The notes: generated from the sequence alone by a model not told the origin. A stretch of DNA of 64,000 bases from an uncultured Porphyromonadaceae bacterium (GCA_947177405.1 CAMWUJ010000004.1:1-64000); one strand, 5' to 3'; positions 1 to 10,640 are shown, numbered from the stretch's first letter. Numbers and translations: made by a program.

Positions 1-117
1 CAGCCCGTGATGGGTCAATCGGGGGTTCTTTGTAAAGTTACAAAATATCTAAGATATTGGCAAATAATCAGTTGGTTATTTTCTGAATATCCCTAACTAC
101 TTTTACAATAACAAAAA

Positions 118-147
118 ATTGAGGGCGGCTGGGTGTCCGTCCTCAAT
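118..147 (-). terminator. putative hairpin terminator downstream of the 276-1877 gene
   Basis: Hairpin ttgagggcgg...ccgtcctcaa with an A-run on the + side (T-run on the minus strand). Confidence 0.5.
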
Positions 148-275
148 TAGATTAAGATGGTTCAAGTCTAATCTTTCAAGATCTTACTGATATCCATAAA
201 TTATTACCAGTTCTTTCTATAACCAGTTCTTTCCAAAATTATAAACTACTATTTAACTTATTTCATTATCTCTTT

Positions 276-1877
276 TTAGAGCGCAACTTTTGAGTATGTT
301 GTCGAGCCATCCTCATGTTGATTTCGAAGAATATAAATTCCCTTTTCCGGATTTACAACGACATTACCTTTCAAGTCATAATAGGATGATGAAGTTATCG
401 GAGAGCAGATAATTTCTTCAACTTCGGTTATTATTTCCTGGTTCTCCGGGTCAAGGGGATTTTGAGGCTCAGAATAATAGAGTTTGTCTCCCACCTTGTA
501 GACTGCGCGAATAGTCACACCGCTCATAGAATCTTCCCCACTGAATTCAACAGTGGTCCATCCGTTATCCAGCATATTGATATATCCACTGAAGAATCGG
601 AACGGAATGATAACCTTGTCTTCACCAATTCTGTATCTTGAAGCAGTGAAGGTATAAGGTTCCCCATCTACATCAATTTCAAATCCAAGATTTGCCTTAT
701 CCAGAACGTCTCCGTATATATTTAAAGGAAGAAGTTGGAAGGACAGGAAAGGATAGAGCAGAGTTTTATCGGAGTACTTCTGCGTCCATTGATTTTCTCC
801 TTTAGTAAAGAGAGGTTTGAGAGGAGTAGGATCAATGTTAGCCGGCTGACGCTTCAGAGTCAGGTCGAAATATACTTCCCAAGCAAAATCATATACAGTA
901 GGCGAAGGGCTTATGATAAATGATTCATTAATATCATCGGCCCACATCTCATTTGACTGAGCATCAAAGTTCATAATGATTTCGGGGATGATTGTGAAAT
1001 CGTGCATCCATGTGTTATAACCGGGCATGAACTGGCGATCATCAAGGGCGGTACAGAAGTACTGGATGTAATCACTTTCTATTCCCAGGAACTGGCCTCC
1101 CTTAAAAGTTATTTTATCTCCATCAATTGTTCCTTTCACCCAACTTTCTGGATACATGGCGCTCAAACCTTGAAGAAAGATTTCATTCCCTGACTTGGCT
1201 CCTTTCACTATTTTATATAATTCGGAGCTTCCACTACGGTAGGAGTTATCCTGATATTTAATAGCCACTTCAAATCTTTCTGCAGCATCCGGAACAACTA
1301 CAAGTTCTTCGGTAAACAAAGTGTATTTTACAGCAGTCTCTCCGTGTTCATCCCATGTTCCATCGGCTTTAACCAAACCGAACTCTACATCATCGGCCTG
1401 AATTAAATTTCCATCTTCATAGTTAAAAACCACTTTCTGTTCTTTGTCACTGAGTACATACGTATTGATCGTGTAAGGATATCCCCAAGTATCGTCAATG
1501 TAAGAATAGGCATCGAGTCGCATTACAGCTACATAATCACCGCTATACTCAAGCACCTGGGGGAAAGTGAAAGTCACTGTATTTCCGCTTCGGGTGCCTA
1601 CAAGATATCCCTTAGTACCATCCGCTATTGAATTGGAAATGTAAATCTTCCCATCATATTCAGCTACATCGCAAAGAGTAGCCGTCATAATGTCATGTCT
1701 CACGTCGTCAGAACCCCACTGATAGAATTCCTCCCCGCTTCGAAGATAACTTTTCAATTCCGCACCGGCAGGAAGGTTATAAACCACTTTGTCGGCGGAA
1801 ACATCGATTGATTCGGCTTGTGTTGCCACTGGCGCAAGGAGTGCTACGGTGGCAAGGGTAGTCAATAATTGTTTCAT
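276..1877 (-). CDS. secreted hypothetical protein, putative T9SS cargo
   Basis: 533-aa ORF; N-terminal signal peptide (MKQLLTTLATVALLAPVATQA); C-terminal YYDLKGNVVVNPEKGIYILRN...YSKVAL resembles a T9SS type A sorting tail. Confidence 0.8.
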   Translation of the reverse strand: MKQLLTTLATVALLAPVATQAESIDVSADKVVYNLPAGAELKSYLRSGEEFYQWGSDDVRHDIMTATLCDVAEYDGKIYISNSIADGTKGYLVGTRSGNTVTFTFPQVLEYSGDYVAVMRLDAYSYIDDTWGYPYTINTYVLSDKEQKVVFNYEDGNLIQADDVEFGLVKADGTWDEHGETAVKYTLFTEELVVVPDAAERFEVAIKYQDNSYRSGSSELYKIVKGAKSGNEIFLQGLSAMYPESWVKGTIDGDKITFKGGQFLGIESDYIQYFCTALDDRQFMPGYNTWMHDFTIIPEIIMNFDAQSNEMWADDINESFIISPSPTVYDFAWEVYFDLTLKRQPANIDPTPLKPLFTKGENQWTQKYSDKTLLYPFLSFQLLPLNIYGDVLDKANLGFEIDVDGEPYTFTASRYRIGEDKVIIPFRFFSGYINMLDNGWTTVEFSGEDSMSGVTIRAVYKVGDKLYYSEPQNPLDPENQEIITEVEEIICSPITSSSYYDLKGNVVVNPEKGIYILRNQHEDGSTTYSKVAL

Positions 1878-1922
1878 AAGTATATGTAAATGTTTGTATG
1901 GTTATAACTTAAATAATGGATT

Positions 1923-2181
1923 GTCATAATGAAGTCATTTTAGAGTGTGTTTACTTTTAAATGATTTTAGCACAAAAGGAGATTTTGGAGGGATTATTCA
2001 AAGTTGAAGATGGAGCATAGCGGGCTATGCGACTGATGAAACTTTGGATAAGCACCCAAAAGATTCTTTGTGATGAAATCAAGAATGTTTTTATAATTAC
2101 ATTTGTTAATTCGGTTTAAAAGGAAACACACTCTTAAACATCGGACGAAATTTTAGAAGAATCTAATGACTTCATTATGAC
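1923..2181. repeat. long-hairpin repeat element E1
   Basis: 16-bp perfect outer inverted repeat gtcataatgaagtcat / atgacttcattatgac; nested inner inverted repeats (agagtgtgttt.cttttaaa); apical gcatagcgggctatgc. Confidence 0.75.
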
Positions 2182-2193
2182 ATTCGAAAAAGA

Positions 2194-5100
2194 TTATTTC
2201 TTATGCATCTTTTGAGATATTAATGAGCCGTTAGTGCATGTCAGTACAGTGACGTATATACCGGGCTGAAGATTACTTACATCATTAAGTTCCTCGACCT
2301 TAGATATCAGTTTCATACATTGACCATCTACGGAATATAACCTAATCTCCTTCACCAGTTCATGACCCTTGACTTTCAGATACTCCCTCAGCGGATTCGG
2401 GCCGAATTCAACGATATCCGTATATGCTGACCCTATAGAAGCAGATGATTTGAAGACTACATTTGAGAGAGTGGCTTCAGATTGCAGGTCACCATATTTA
2501 GCCACCACAGCATACTGATATTTCTTTTTATCTTCGCATTGAGCGAATCCATCATCGGTAAGGAATGTGCCTGTTGTTGAGCCAATGTTTTTCATATCAT
2601 TAGCACCAACCTCTATTCTATACACATCATATGCGGTGTCAGGACGTTTAATTCTCTGCGCTTTAAGTGACTCGTGAAGAGGATCGGTAGCGGGATTGCC
2701 AAGATAGTCTCCATAAACGCGCAGCATAGGATGGATATCGGTCCAATTATTAAAATCTATCATATCTGTCGGGTTGTACATATCGTCCGCTGCCCAGAAA
2801 TGCATAAGATCTTCAAAAGGAGTGGATTCATCAGCCTGTGATGCTCCTAATCCGATATAACCTGCACCACTGATGCCGAGGGCGAAATTCTCAACTTCAA
2901 TAGGTTCATCGAGAATGACTGTAGTCCACGCGTTATCCGCAAACGGTACTCGTTCGGCAAGATAAAGCATCTGCGAAGGATCTGGATGGCCCTTAGCATC
3001 CAACTTCGTTATAAAGACATTAATATTGTCATGAGGTCCATTAGCGTCTGACAGATAAAATTTAATTTGCTTCACAAGGATTTTCTGACGATAAGTGGTG
3101 AAGACAGCTGCCCTCGCATGTCCGTGATACCATCCCAGGTAAATGTTAGGAATGCCGTTATCATGTTTGAACTCTACTAAGGGATGCTCCCAAGAAAGAT
3201 TAAGTGCATTGTCGTTTAATTCTGCGACAACTTTGAATGGAGGTTGCACATCAGCCTTAAGGACTGCATCAAAATTCGTGTCGGTGCTCGGAATTTGGTA
3301 TCCGTATTTCCAAAGAGTGTTGAAATGAAGAGCTTCGATGCGAAGTGTGTATTCTTCTCCAGTGTCACCATAGACATTCTTGATTTCATAATTACCTTCA
3401 GCATCAGTCAAGGCCGAATATCCGGCATATCCTTCAAGAATTACTTTGGCGCCCTCAATGGGTTCTCCACCCTCAGTTGTCACTTTTCCTCTAAGTGAAA
3501 CCTGTGGATATGGAGTAAGAGTAATGTCAAGATTCATTTTAGAACCCTCCGCTACATTCACGGAGTTACCGCTTGAGGGGTAATATCCATATTTAGACGC
3601 AGAGAGAGCGCGATTTCCTGCTCTTACTTCTGCAAAGGAATAGGAACCATCCTTACCAGAGTTAGTGAAGAGCTGAGTTCCTTCCACCGCCACTTTTACA
3701 TCATTAAGCAATTCTCCGGCAGTGTTTCTCACAACTCCTGCAACCTCTCCATGAGGGGCCTTGACTATATTAATCTCTGCATGAGCATAAGTTTTCCCAG
3801 CCGACCAATGAGTGGGATTTCCATTGAGAAGTGTTCCGGGTTCTGTGGCACTACCTGAGATGGAGCGATATGCATCATCAAAATGTACAAGGAATGGTTT
3901 TGTCACAATAAACTCATTGCTGCATTTGTAGGTCATTACTACGAGGTTACCTCCATTATATTTGAAAGGTTTATCAAACGGAATTGTAAATTTATATTCT
4001 CCGGCAGCCATATATACATCTCCCGAGAATACTTTCACAAACTCACTCGGAGTAAGAATTTCACTATTTGAAAAGTCCTGACGATCGGTTTCAGCCACAT
4101 ATACTTCAAAGTTTTCGCTCTTATATGGGTTGGAGAATTCAGACCAGAATGTAATTGAGTGAATATCACCTCCATCTATACCAAGTTCGTTGGCATAGTA
4201 CATATTCTGAACCAATGACTCATAACTGTTGAAATCAATGGGGTTTGTCACAAAAAAAGCTCGTTTACCTTTGCCTATTTCTATTCCGCTATGATTATCA
4301 TCGACCACGCTGAGATGCAATGTGTTTGAAACATTGTTACTGTCAATCTCGTCATTTCCCGATATAATTTTTGCATTCAGATTGAGCGTACCGGTTTTGG
4401 TCGGAGTCCAGTTGATAATCTGTTGTGCAGTAGCTCCCGAAGCCAGTGGCGAGAATTGTTGCGATGCATATTGATTGCCATTTTCATCCGACAGTTCAAC
4501 CGTATAGTTGCCGGATTCAGATGAACCGAAATTCGTTACCGTAAGAGAGACCTCTTGAGGTTCGTTAATGGTTACGGTGGAATTGCCATAAAGCCCCGAC
4601 GCCTTGAGGTCCGTGCCAGGTCGCGTACCGATGGCCACATCGTCGATCAAGAGAATAAAGTCATCTTTCAGCGGGCTTCCGGCGTGTCGGAGCACTGTCT
4701 TGACACGACAACACTTATTCGCGTATTCGGGAAGTGGCACCTTGATCTCTTGGAAATCAGCAGAGGGCTTATGAGCAGTATCAGTGCCAGGCTGCATAGA
4801 ATAAACAGGTGTCCAGTTCTTACCCATATCATCGCTAACATATATATCAAGGATAGGGATTTCTGAACTGATTAAACCATCCAATTCCTGACCAAGAAGG
4901 TCGCAACTGATCAATTTATACCATAAAGAAAGTTCCGGATTATCCCCCATATTACAATAATGAGTAGTAAATCCAGCCTCTACCTCGGCAAGGGTAGTAT
5001 AGAAACTACGGAGGTAAAAGCTACGCGGACCATTGTGACCACCTTTTGCATCAGTATTTACCGCACCCATTGATAACGACCATCCCTTGGGCCCACCGTC

Positions 5101-6138
5101 CTCGAAATCCTCTTCATGGAAACTACGGACAGGCACGTCGCGAACATTGGATACTACAAGAAGCTCCACTTCGGGATGGGATGGGTCTGTGGTTGACAAC
5201 ACATAATTGCCTACATATGGGCCTACCTTAGTAGGAGTAAATTCTATGGTAATGAATTCAGATGTCATCGGTTCTACAGTCACTGGCAACCCTATCACCC
5301 TAACCTCTGGGGAAGAGGATATGAGATCGACAACCATTTCCTTATTTCCACGGTTCTCAATTTCATATGAGGCAGTGAAAGTCCCGGCCACAAGGTCTGT
5401 TTCACCCATATTTACACCCCCGGCACCGAGATAGCTGGGCAGGGGTCCACTGCTGACCCTGACATCATCAATAATGGTGCCGCTCGTCATATAAGGGGAA
5501 ACGTTGTGGAAGCCAAGGCAATATTCACCATCCTCTTCCGGTGTCCAGTTGATGGGATAATAAACCCATTGAGCGGTGTTATCTTCAATTTGTGCTATTT
5601 GTTGTACGGTCTGATCAGGAGATGCCTCCCTCATGACATATACATTCACTATCTCTCCTACAGTATATCCCGGATGCTGCTGAGCGAAGAACTCTATTTT
5701 ATACTCCTGTCCCGCTTTCAGTTTTACCTTCGGACTGAAAAGCCACGCATCATGACCGTACTGATCATCAGGATTTCGGTTACCTAAAATATAGGCATAC
5801 TGCATTCCTGAAATGCCCTGTACAATATTCTCATCTCCGGTTCCCAATGTAGCGACGCTCCATGTATCGGAGGGATGACCAGGGGTGGGCAAAGTGGTCC
5901 ATCCGCTATCCAGGACTCCCGGTTTCATGGACTCAAAATCCTCATAGAAGAAACCATCATGAGTGACATGTCGTAGTCCTTTTTCCGGAAGTGCGGGTGC
6001 CTCTTTAGCAGCAACTACCCGCTTTAGCGGTGCAATATCAGACTGGAGTCCCGGCTCACGTGTGGCTCCCATTATTGTCGAAAGCATAATGGTCGAGACT
6101 GCAGTTACTGACAAAATGAAGGTGTGCTTAGGTCTCAT
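2194..6138 (-). CDS. large secreted multidomain protein (choice-of-anchor J-like, CARDB-like and carboxypeptidase-regulatory-like repeats), T9SS sorting domain
   Basis: 1314-aa ORF; signal peptide; FYEDFES...GWTT motifs; GEVAGVVRNTAGELLNDVKVAVEGT and VSLRGKVTTEGGEPIEGAKVILEG; C-terminal FGPNPLREYLKV...LYSVDGQ...GIYV. Confidence 0.85.
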   Translation of the reverse strand: MRPKHTFILSVTAVSTIMLSTIMGATREPGLQSDIAPLKRVVAAKEAPALPEKGLRHVTHDGFFYEDFESMKPGVLDSGWTTLPTPGHPSDTWSVATLGTGDENIVQGISGMQYAYILGNRNPDDQYGHDAWLFSPKVKLKAGQEYKIEFFAQQHPGYTVGEIVNVYVMREASPDQTVQQIAQIEDNTAQWVYYPINWTPEEDGEYCLGFHNVSPYMTSGTIIDDVRVSSGPLPSYLGAGGVNMGETDLVAGTFTASYEIENRGNKEMVVDLISSSPEVRVIGLPVTVEPMTSEFITIEFTPTKVGPYVGNYVLSTTDPSHPEVELLVVSNVRDVPVRSFHEEDFEDGGPKGWSLSMGAVNTDAKGGHNGPRSFYLRSFYTTLAEVEAGFTTHYCNMGDNPELSLWYKLISCDLLGQELDGLISSEIPILDIYVSDDMGKNWTPVYSMQPGTDTAHKPSADFQEIKVPLPEYANKCCRVKTVLRHAGSPLKDDFILLIDDVAIGTRPGTDLKASGLYGNSTVTINEPQEVSLTVTNFGSSESGNYTVELSDENGNQYASQQFSPLASGATAQQIINWTPTKTGTLNLNAKIISGNDEIDSNNVSNTLHLSVVDDNHSGIEIGKGKRAFFVTNPIDFNSYESLVQNMYYANELGIDGGDIHSITFWSEFSNPYKSENFEVYVAETDRQDFSNSEILTPSEFVKVFSGDVYMAAGEYKFTIPFDKPFKYNGGNLVVMTYKCSNEFIVTKPFLVHFDDAYRSISGSATEPGTLLNGNPTHWSAGKTYAHAEINIVKAPHGEVAGVVRNTAGELLNDVKVAVEGTQLFTNSGKDGSYSFAEVRAGNRALSASKYGYYPSSGNSVNVAEGSKMNLDITLTPYPQVSLRGKVTTEGGEPIEGAKVILEGYAGYSALTDAEGNYEIKNVYGDTGEEYTLRIEALHFNTLWKYGYQIPSTDTNFDAVLKADVQPPFKVVAELNDNALNLSWEHPLVEFKHDNGIPNIYLGWYHGHARAAVFTTYRQKILVKQIKFYLSDANGPHDNINVFITKLDAKGHPDPSQMLYLAERVPFADNAWTTVILDEPIEVENFALGISGAGYIGLGASQADESTPFEDLMHFWAADDMYNPTDMIDFNNWTDIHPMLRVYGDYLGNPATDPLHESLKAQRIKRPDTAYDVYRIEVGANDMKNIGSTTGTFLTDDGFAQCEDKKKYQYAVVAKYGDLQSEATLSNVVFKSSASIGSAYTDIVEFGPNPLREYLKVKGHELVKEIRLYSVDGQCMKLISKVEELNDVSNLQPGIYVTVLTCTNGSLISQKMHKK

Positions 6139-6424
6139 AATTAAATAATGTTAAAGATTTATGGCCATAAAATTATAATGAGGTTTTCATTAGCCTTGAT
6201 TTTTACTTAAACATATTGAGTTTGTTTATCCCCTGACATAAAATAGTCAGCCAATGACACTATAACCTTCAATTCTTTACTGAATATTTATCCATAGACA
6301 CACTCCCATACACCTATAGACACATCCAATTTTACAAAGCTACATTAAACATTAAGGAAACGATGACCGTATGTAATCAAAAAAATGGATATCTCAGCAT
6401 ATTGCTATTTCCACAAATTTGTTT

Positions 6425-6432
6425 TAACTTTG
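6425..6432 (+). promoter_or_regulatory. Bacteroidetes-type -7 box TAACTTTG
   Basis: Matches TAnnTTTG, upstream of the 6495 ORF. Confidence 0.5.
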
Positions 6433-6494
6433 CAAGTATTATATCATCTCACTTGCGTTTTTTGATGTGTTTTAAGCAGCACTATAGCTAAAAT

Positions 6495-8249
6495 TTGTTC
6501 TTTTATTCTTTTCGATCACTTATGCGCCTTACTTGGTTTTTAATATTTATAGTCGGATGGTGGTTCTCGGCATTTTGCAGCAACCGCCACCAACCCACCC
6601 CCGTAACCTATGTAAAATATGAATCACACACTCTTGAACAACTATACAAAAAGGGAATGAACTTCTTCCAAAGTGAAAAGACGGACAGTGCCATTCTGCT
6701 TCTTACAATGGTGGTCCAAAGAGATACGGTCGGTATAGACGACAATTCCCGAGCAATGATGGCAAAAGCTCGAAACGCCCTTGGAATGTTAAATTTTAAC
6801 AAAGCTAATTATTTGGTTGCTTATACACATTTCTTAGAATCAATTCAACTTGATAATTCTCCATATTCCACCACATATCTTAGTTTAGCTTCTTTCTATC
6901 TCCATTACGGTGATAAGATTCGGGCTTTCGAGCACCTGAAAAATTTTACCCGAAATGCCATTAAGTATAACCATTACAATGAGGCCTCTCTTGGTATAGC
7001 CAACATTCTTTCCAACAATTTTATTGAAGCCGGGATACCAAGAGACACAATCACCGCAGTTATAAAGCAATTTCTCTCTCTTCCCCCGGCCGCGGGCAAA
7101 GAAAAAGCATATCCTCTTGCACATCACCTCGCTCAAGGATGGATGTTATTCTTGGAAAATGACCATCTTGGCGCCATAGATGAAACTAAAAAGATTATAG
7201 CCGAACTTGACAAGTCAATCAAGCAAAGGACGCGCCACGCTCTCTTCCTTATCATAGCTCACCAGTATAAATGTGCCGCTATGAAGGACTCTTCCCTTAG
7301 GTATATAAAATTGGCAGAGGATATAGCTCGCAATAATGATTATAAAGACCTCTTGTCAAAGACATACTCCGATGCGGAGGAAATTTACAATTATTTTCAA
7401 GATTCAATAATGGGCGATACCTATCATCGGAAAATGCTGGAAATAAACCATCTTCTCTACCATCCACAGGAACTTGGAAAACTATCCGACATCAATATGT
7501 TTTATGAGGCCAATAAATTTGAACGCCGAATAGAGATCCTGAATGTGCAGCATAAGATGAGAAAGAAAATGCTCTGGACGGCGGGGGGCGCATTGATTGT
7601 AGTGATTATCTTTTTGATAATAGTAATTAGACAGAACAGGGTTCTTGAAGCAAAGAATAAAGTCTTGTTCGCAAAATATGTGTCAGATGTCAAAGAGGAA
7701 GAAAAGAATTCATTAAACGTAAAAAAGATCGAAAATGACGGAAACATAGATGTTCGCCAGAGAATGAATGTCGAGACCATGAAATCAAAATGTGATTCAT
7801 TAACTCCCGACTCCTCTTATAATGATTATAATGAATCAAAAGATGACGCAGCGAAATATGGAAGTTCAAACATCACAGATGCCTCAAGGTTAAGTATCCG
7901 TAAATGTATAGAAGATGTATTTAAGGACGAAGATATTTTTTGTCGTGAAGGATTCTCATTGAATGAGCTCTCAAATCTTTGTAACTCGAATTCCAGATAC
8001 GTATCACAAGTAATAAATGAGGATTTGGGCACTACATTTTATCAACTCCTCAATTCAGAACGTGTAAAAGTTGCCTGCAAAAGGTTTATGGATGTGGAGA
8101 CATATGGAAGCCATACTGTTGAGTCGATTATAAGTGATCTCGGATGTAAATCTCGTTCAACATTTTCCAAGACCTTCAAGCGAATTACCGGTCTGAGTCC
8201 TTCAGAATTCCAACGTATGGCTCGCAATTCTGCGCAGAAACCTTCTTGA
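6495..8249 (+). CDS. TPR-containing transmembrane regulator with C-terminal AraC-type HTH
   Basis: TPR-like N-terminal half, TM helix (MLWTAGGALIVVIIFLIIVI), C-terminal AraC-like FSLNELSNLCNSNSRYVSQVIN...CKSRSTFSKTFKRITGLSPSEFQ. Confidence 0.85.
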   Translation: MFFYSFRSLMRLTWFLIFIVGWWFSAFCSNRHQPTPVTYVKYESHTLEQLYKKGMNFFQSEKTDSAILLLTMVVQRDTVGIDDNSRAMMAKARNALGMLNFNKANYLVAYTHFLESIQLDNSPYSTTYLSLASFYLHYGDKIRAFEHLKNFTRNAIKYNHYNEASLGIANILSNNFIEAGIPRDTITAVIKQFLSLPPAAGKEKAYPLAHHLAQGWMLFLENDHLGAIDETKKIIAELDKSIKQRTRHALFLIIAHQYKCAAMKDSSLRYIKLAEDIARNNDYKDLLSKTYSDAEEIYNYFQDSIMGDTYHRKMLEINHLLYHPQELGKLSDINMFYEANKFERRIEILNVQHKMRKKMLWTAGGALIVVIIFLIIVIRQNRVLEAKNKVLFAKYVSDVKEEEKNSLNVKKIENDGNIDVRQRMNVETMKSKCDSLTPDSSYNDYNESKDDAAKYGSSNITDASRLSIRKCIEDVFKDEDIFCREGFSLNELSNLCNSNSRYVSQVINEDLGTTFYQLLNSERVKVACKRFMDVETYGSHTVESIISDLGCKSRSTFSKTFKRITGLSPSEFQRMARNSAQKPS

Positions 8250-8323
8250 TTCAAATACTCATCATTGATGAAAGAGACACGCCGGGGACTAAAAAATTGA
8301 GGGCGGCGGGGCGCCGTCGGGCA

Positions 8324-8485
8324 TTACCGAACGTTACCGTCGGCAGCGTGGTTTACCACACGTGCGGTGATGTCGTATGTACGCTCATCCTCCGGAAAGT
8401 CTGAATCGGAATATCCGTTCATATTGAAGAGACTAATTACAAATTGTGATACATAGTTAATACTACTCCCATGGTCAAAATAAAC
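8324..8485 (-). pseudogene. possible 3' relic of an unidentified gene
   Basis: Start-less open frame ...VYFDHGSSINYVSQFVISLFNMNGYSDSDFPEDERTYDITARVVNHAADGNVR*. Confidence 0.3.
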
Positions 8486-8490
8486 TTAGT

Positions 8491-9744
8491 CTACCATTTG
8501 AGCATCTCTGGTTTTAGTAGAAAATCAATCAGCCCGATAGTCACTATTCCTTCTTCGTTTCTTTTGGGTTTAATATAATCTTTGACTATAATTATTTTCT
8601 TAAATGAATCATCTATATTGAGCAACGAAGCTGATTCTTGACGTTCCTTAGCGTCCGTGGGCATCATGAACGCAGATTGGATATAATAACGTTGACTGCC
8701 TTGGTTAGCCACAAAATCCACCTCATATTGCTTGCGGACTCTCTTTCCATCATCATCGTTGGTTCGATACTCCACTACGCCTACATCAACCTGAAAACCT
8801 CGAATCTTAAGCTCATTATAGATAATATTCTCCATGATGTGGTTTTCTTCCTGCTGTCTAAAATCAAGAATTGCATTGCGCACGCCCACATCCGAAAAAT
8901 AATACTTCGACAGCGTGTTAATATATTTCTTACCCTTTATATCATATCGAATAGCCTTCTCGGTCAGAAAGGATTCACATATATAGGTCAAATAGTTATC
9001 TATTGTTTTGTTTGACAAAGATACCTTCTTAAGACTTTTAAATGTATTAGCCAATTTATTGGGATTGGTGGGAGAACCTATAGCTGACGCAATCGTTTGA
9101 ATCAACTCCTTAAGTTCCGGTTCTCCTTTCAATTTGTACCTATCTACAATATCGCGCACAAATACTGTTGAATAAAGTCTTTTTAGATAGTCGATTTTCT
9201 TCTTCGGTGTTTCCAATGTCAGTACATGAGGCAGACCTCCGTAAGTATAATAATCAGTCCACGCCTCAATGGGATGTCTGTTTTCAACCGACATGAACTC
9301 AGCAAAAGATAAAGGATAAACATGAATTTGATCTCCTCGGCCTCTAAATTCTGTTATTATGTCAGTTGATAAAAAACGGGAGTTGCCACCTGTCACATAC
9401 ACATCGGCATTATCTATCTTGAGATAGCTGTTCAGTACATCCTCAAATTCCGGTACAAGTTGGACTTCATCAAGAAGAATATAGTACATTTCGTTGTCCA
9501 CCATCTTGGAATCTATATGAGCAAGCAACGCATCCGGATCGCGCAAGGGAGCATTACGTCGATCTTCTAAATCAACTTTGATGATATGATCGTCGGTTAT
9601 TCCCTGTTTTTTCAAATAATCATAGAACAGGTGAAATAATAAAAATGACTTGCCGGATCGTCTTAATCCGGTGATGATCTTGATTAGCCCATTGTGTTTA
9701 CTTGAAATGAGCTGATTTAGATAGTAGTCGCGTTTTATAATCAT
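8491..9744 (-). CDS. AAA+ ATPase with DUF4143-type C-terminal domain
   Basis: Walker A GLRRSGKSFLL, Walker B YYILLDEVQ, GGNSRFLS, FAEFM..., YYTYGGLPHVL, YFSDVGVRNA, FVANQG. Confidence 0.85.
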   Translation of the reverse strand: MIIKRDYYLNQLISSKHNGLIKIITGLRRSGKSFLLFHLFYDYLKKQGITDDHIIKVDLEDRRNAPLRDPDALLAHIDSKMVDNEMYYILLDEVQLVPEFEDVLNSYLKIDNADVYVTGGNSRFLSTDIITEFRGRGDQIHVYPLSFAEFMSVENRHPIEAWTDYYTYGGLPHVLTLETPKKKIDYLKRLYSTVFVRDIVDRYKLKGEPELKELIQTIASAIGSPTNPNKLANTFKSLKKVSLSNKTIDNYLTYICESFLTEKAIRYDIKGKKYINTLSKYYFSDVGVRNAILDFRQQEENHIMENIIYNELKIRGFQVDVGVVEYRTNDDDGKRVRKQYEVDFVANQGSQRYYIQSAFMMPTDAKERQESASLLNIDDSFKKIIIVKDYIKPKRNEEGIVTIGLIDFLLKPEMLKW

Positions 9745-9762
9745 TACCTACTCCCAAAAAGC

Positions 9763-9873
9763 GGTCAATTGGTCAACTTTCTGGAGTGCAAAATTAATAA
9801 TAAAATTTTGAACTCACAAGTTCGCACTCCAAAAAAAACGGTCATATGACCATATTTTTGGAGTACAAAATTT
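9763..9873. promoter_or_regulatory. paired direct/inverted repeats upstream of the ATPase gene
   Basis: ggtcaattggtcaacttTctggagtgcaaaatt and ggtcatatgaccatatttttggagtacaaaatt are about 77 bp apart; ggagtgc also inverts as gcactcc. Confidence 0.5.
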
Positions 9874-9948
9874 GTATTACCACATATCGCTCTCTTTCTT
9901 TGACATGGAGGCGATTTCGTCGACTATATGGCTCATCATTATAAATAA

Positions 9949-10065
9949 TTAAAGAAACTCACCGATTTTCAATTCGTCGGAGGACAGCCTAATGTAGTCC
10001 ATGAAGGTCTTTTGGGTCTTGTGGCCGCTGACAAGCATCATCTGGACTTTAGCAAATTGTGGGAT
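9949..10065 (-). pseudogene. C-terminal relic of a tyrosine recombinase/integrase
   Basis: Reverse-strand translation VSIPQFAKVQMMLVSGHKTQKTFMDYIRLSSDELKIGEFL*; GHKT..TF..YI is the typical C-terminal motif; the rest of the gene is absent. Confidence 0.65.
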
Positions 10066-10202
10066 AGACACATATTTATTATGCAAATGGATAGCTTTAT
10101 TATGCAAACGGATAGCGGAGTATCAGTTCCACCCTTTTTATGGACTTATTCATCTACAATAAACTTTTAATGAGTCACAACGCTAATTCAAAGAATATTT
10201 TG

Positions 10203-10210
10203 TAAATTTG
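10203..10210 (+). promoter_or_regulatory. -7 box TAAATTTG
   Basis: Matches TAnnTTTG, upstream of the 10289 ORF. Confidence 0.45.
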
Positions 10211-10288
10211 CTATTGGGGAAACACACTTTCGACAAGATTCAAAATCCATATATTGATTAATTTAAACAATTATTTACTAAGAATTTT

Positions 10289-10483
10289 ATGCCTTACATA
10301 TCCATCGAAAGCGGCAAACTGACTGCTGAACAGAAAAAGCTATTGATTGAGCAACTGACCTCTACAGCTTCCGAGATAACCCATATCCCGGAGCAGTTCT
10401 TTACAGTAACCATCAAGGAGATTCCGGATGAGAATTTCGGCATCGGCGGTAAATCTATCGACGAGATAATATACCCAAGCTAA
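10289..10483 (+). CDS. 4-oxalocrotonate tautomerase family protein
   Basis: 64 aa; MPYISIESGKLTAEQKKLLIEQLTSTASEI with catalytic Pro after Met, FTVTIKEIPDENFGIGGKS. Confidence 0.85.
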   Translation: MPYISIESGKLTAEQKKLLIEQLTSTASEITHIPEQFFTVTIKEIPDENFGIGGKSIDEIIYPS

Positions 10484-10640
10484 ATCAGAATTTGTCAGAA
10501 GAATAGTGGATATAGCTAAAGGTGAATAGAAGGGATTACTCAAAAAATAACATTGTAATCTCTTGCAACTATACTTAGATTCTGCTACGCTGAGGGTAAA
10601 TGAAGGAGGTATTGTTATTGTAATACGTCCAATCATCCGA

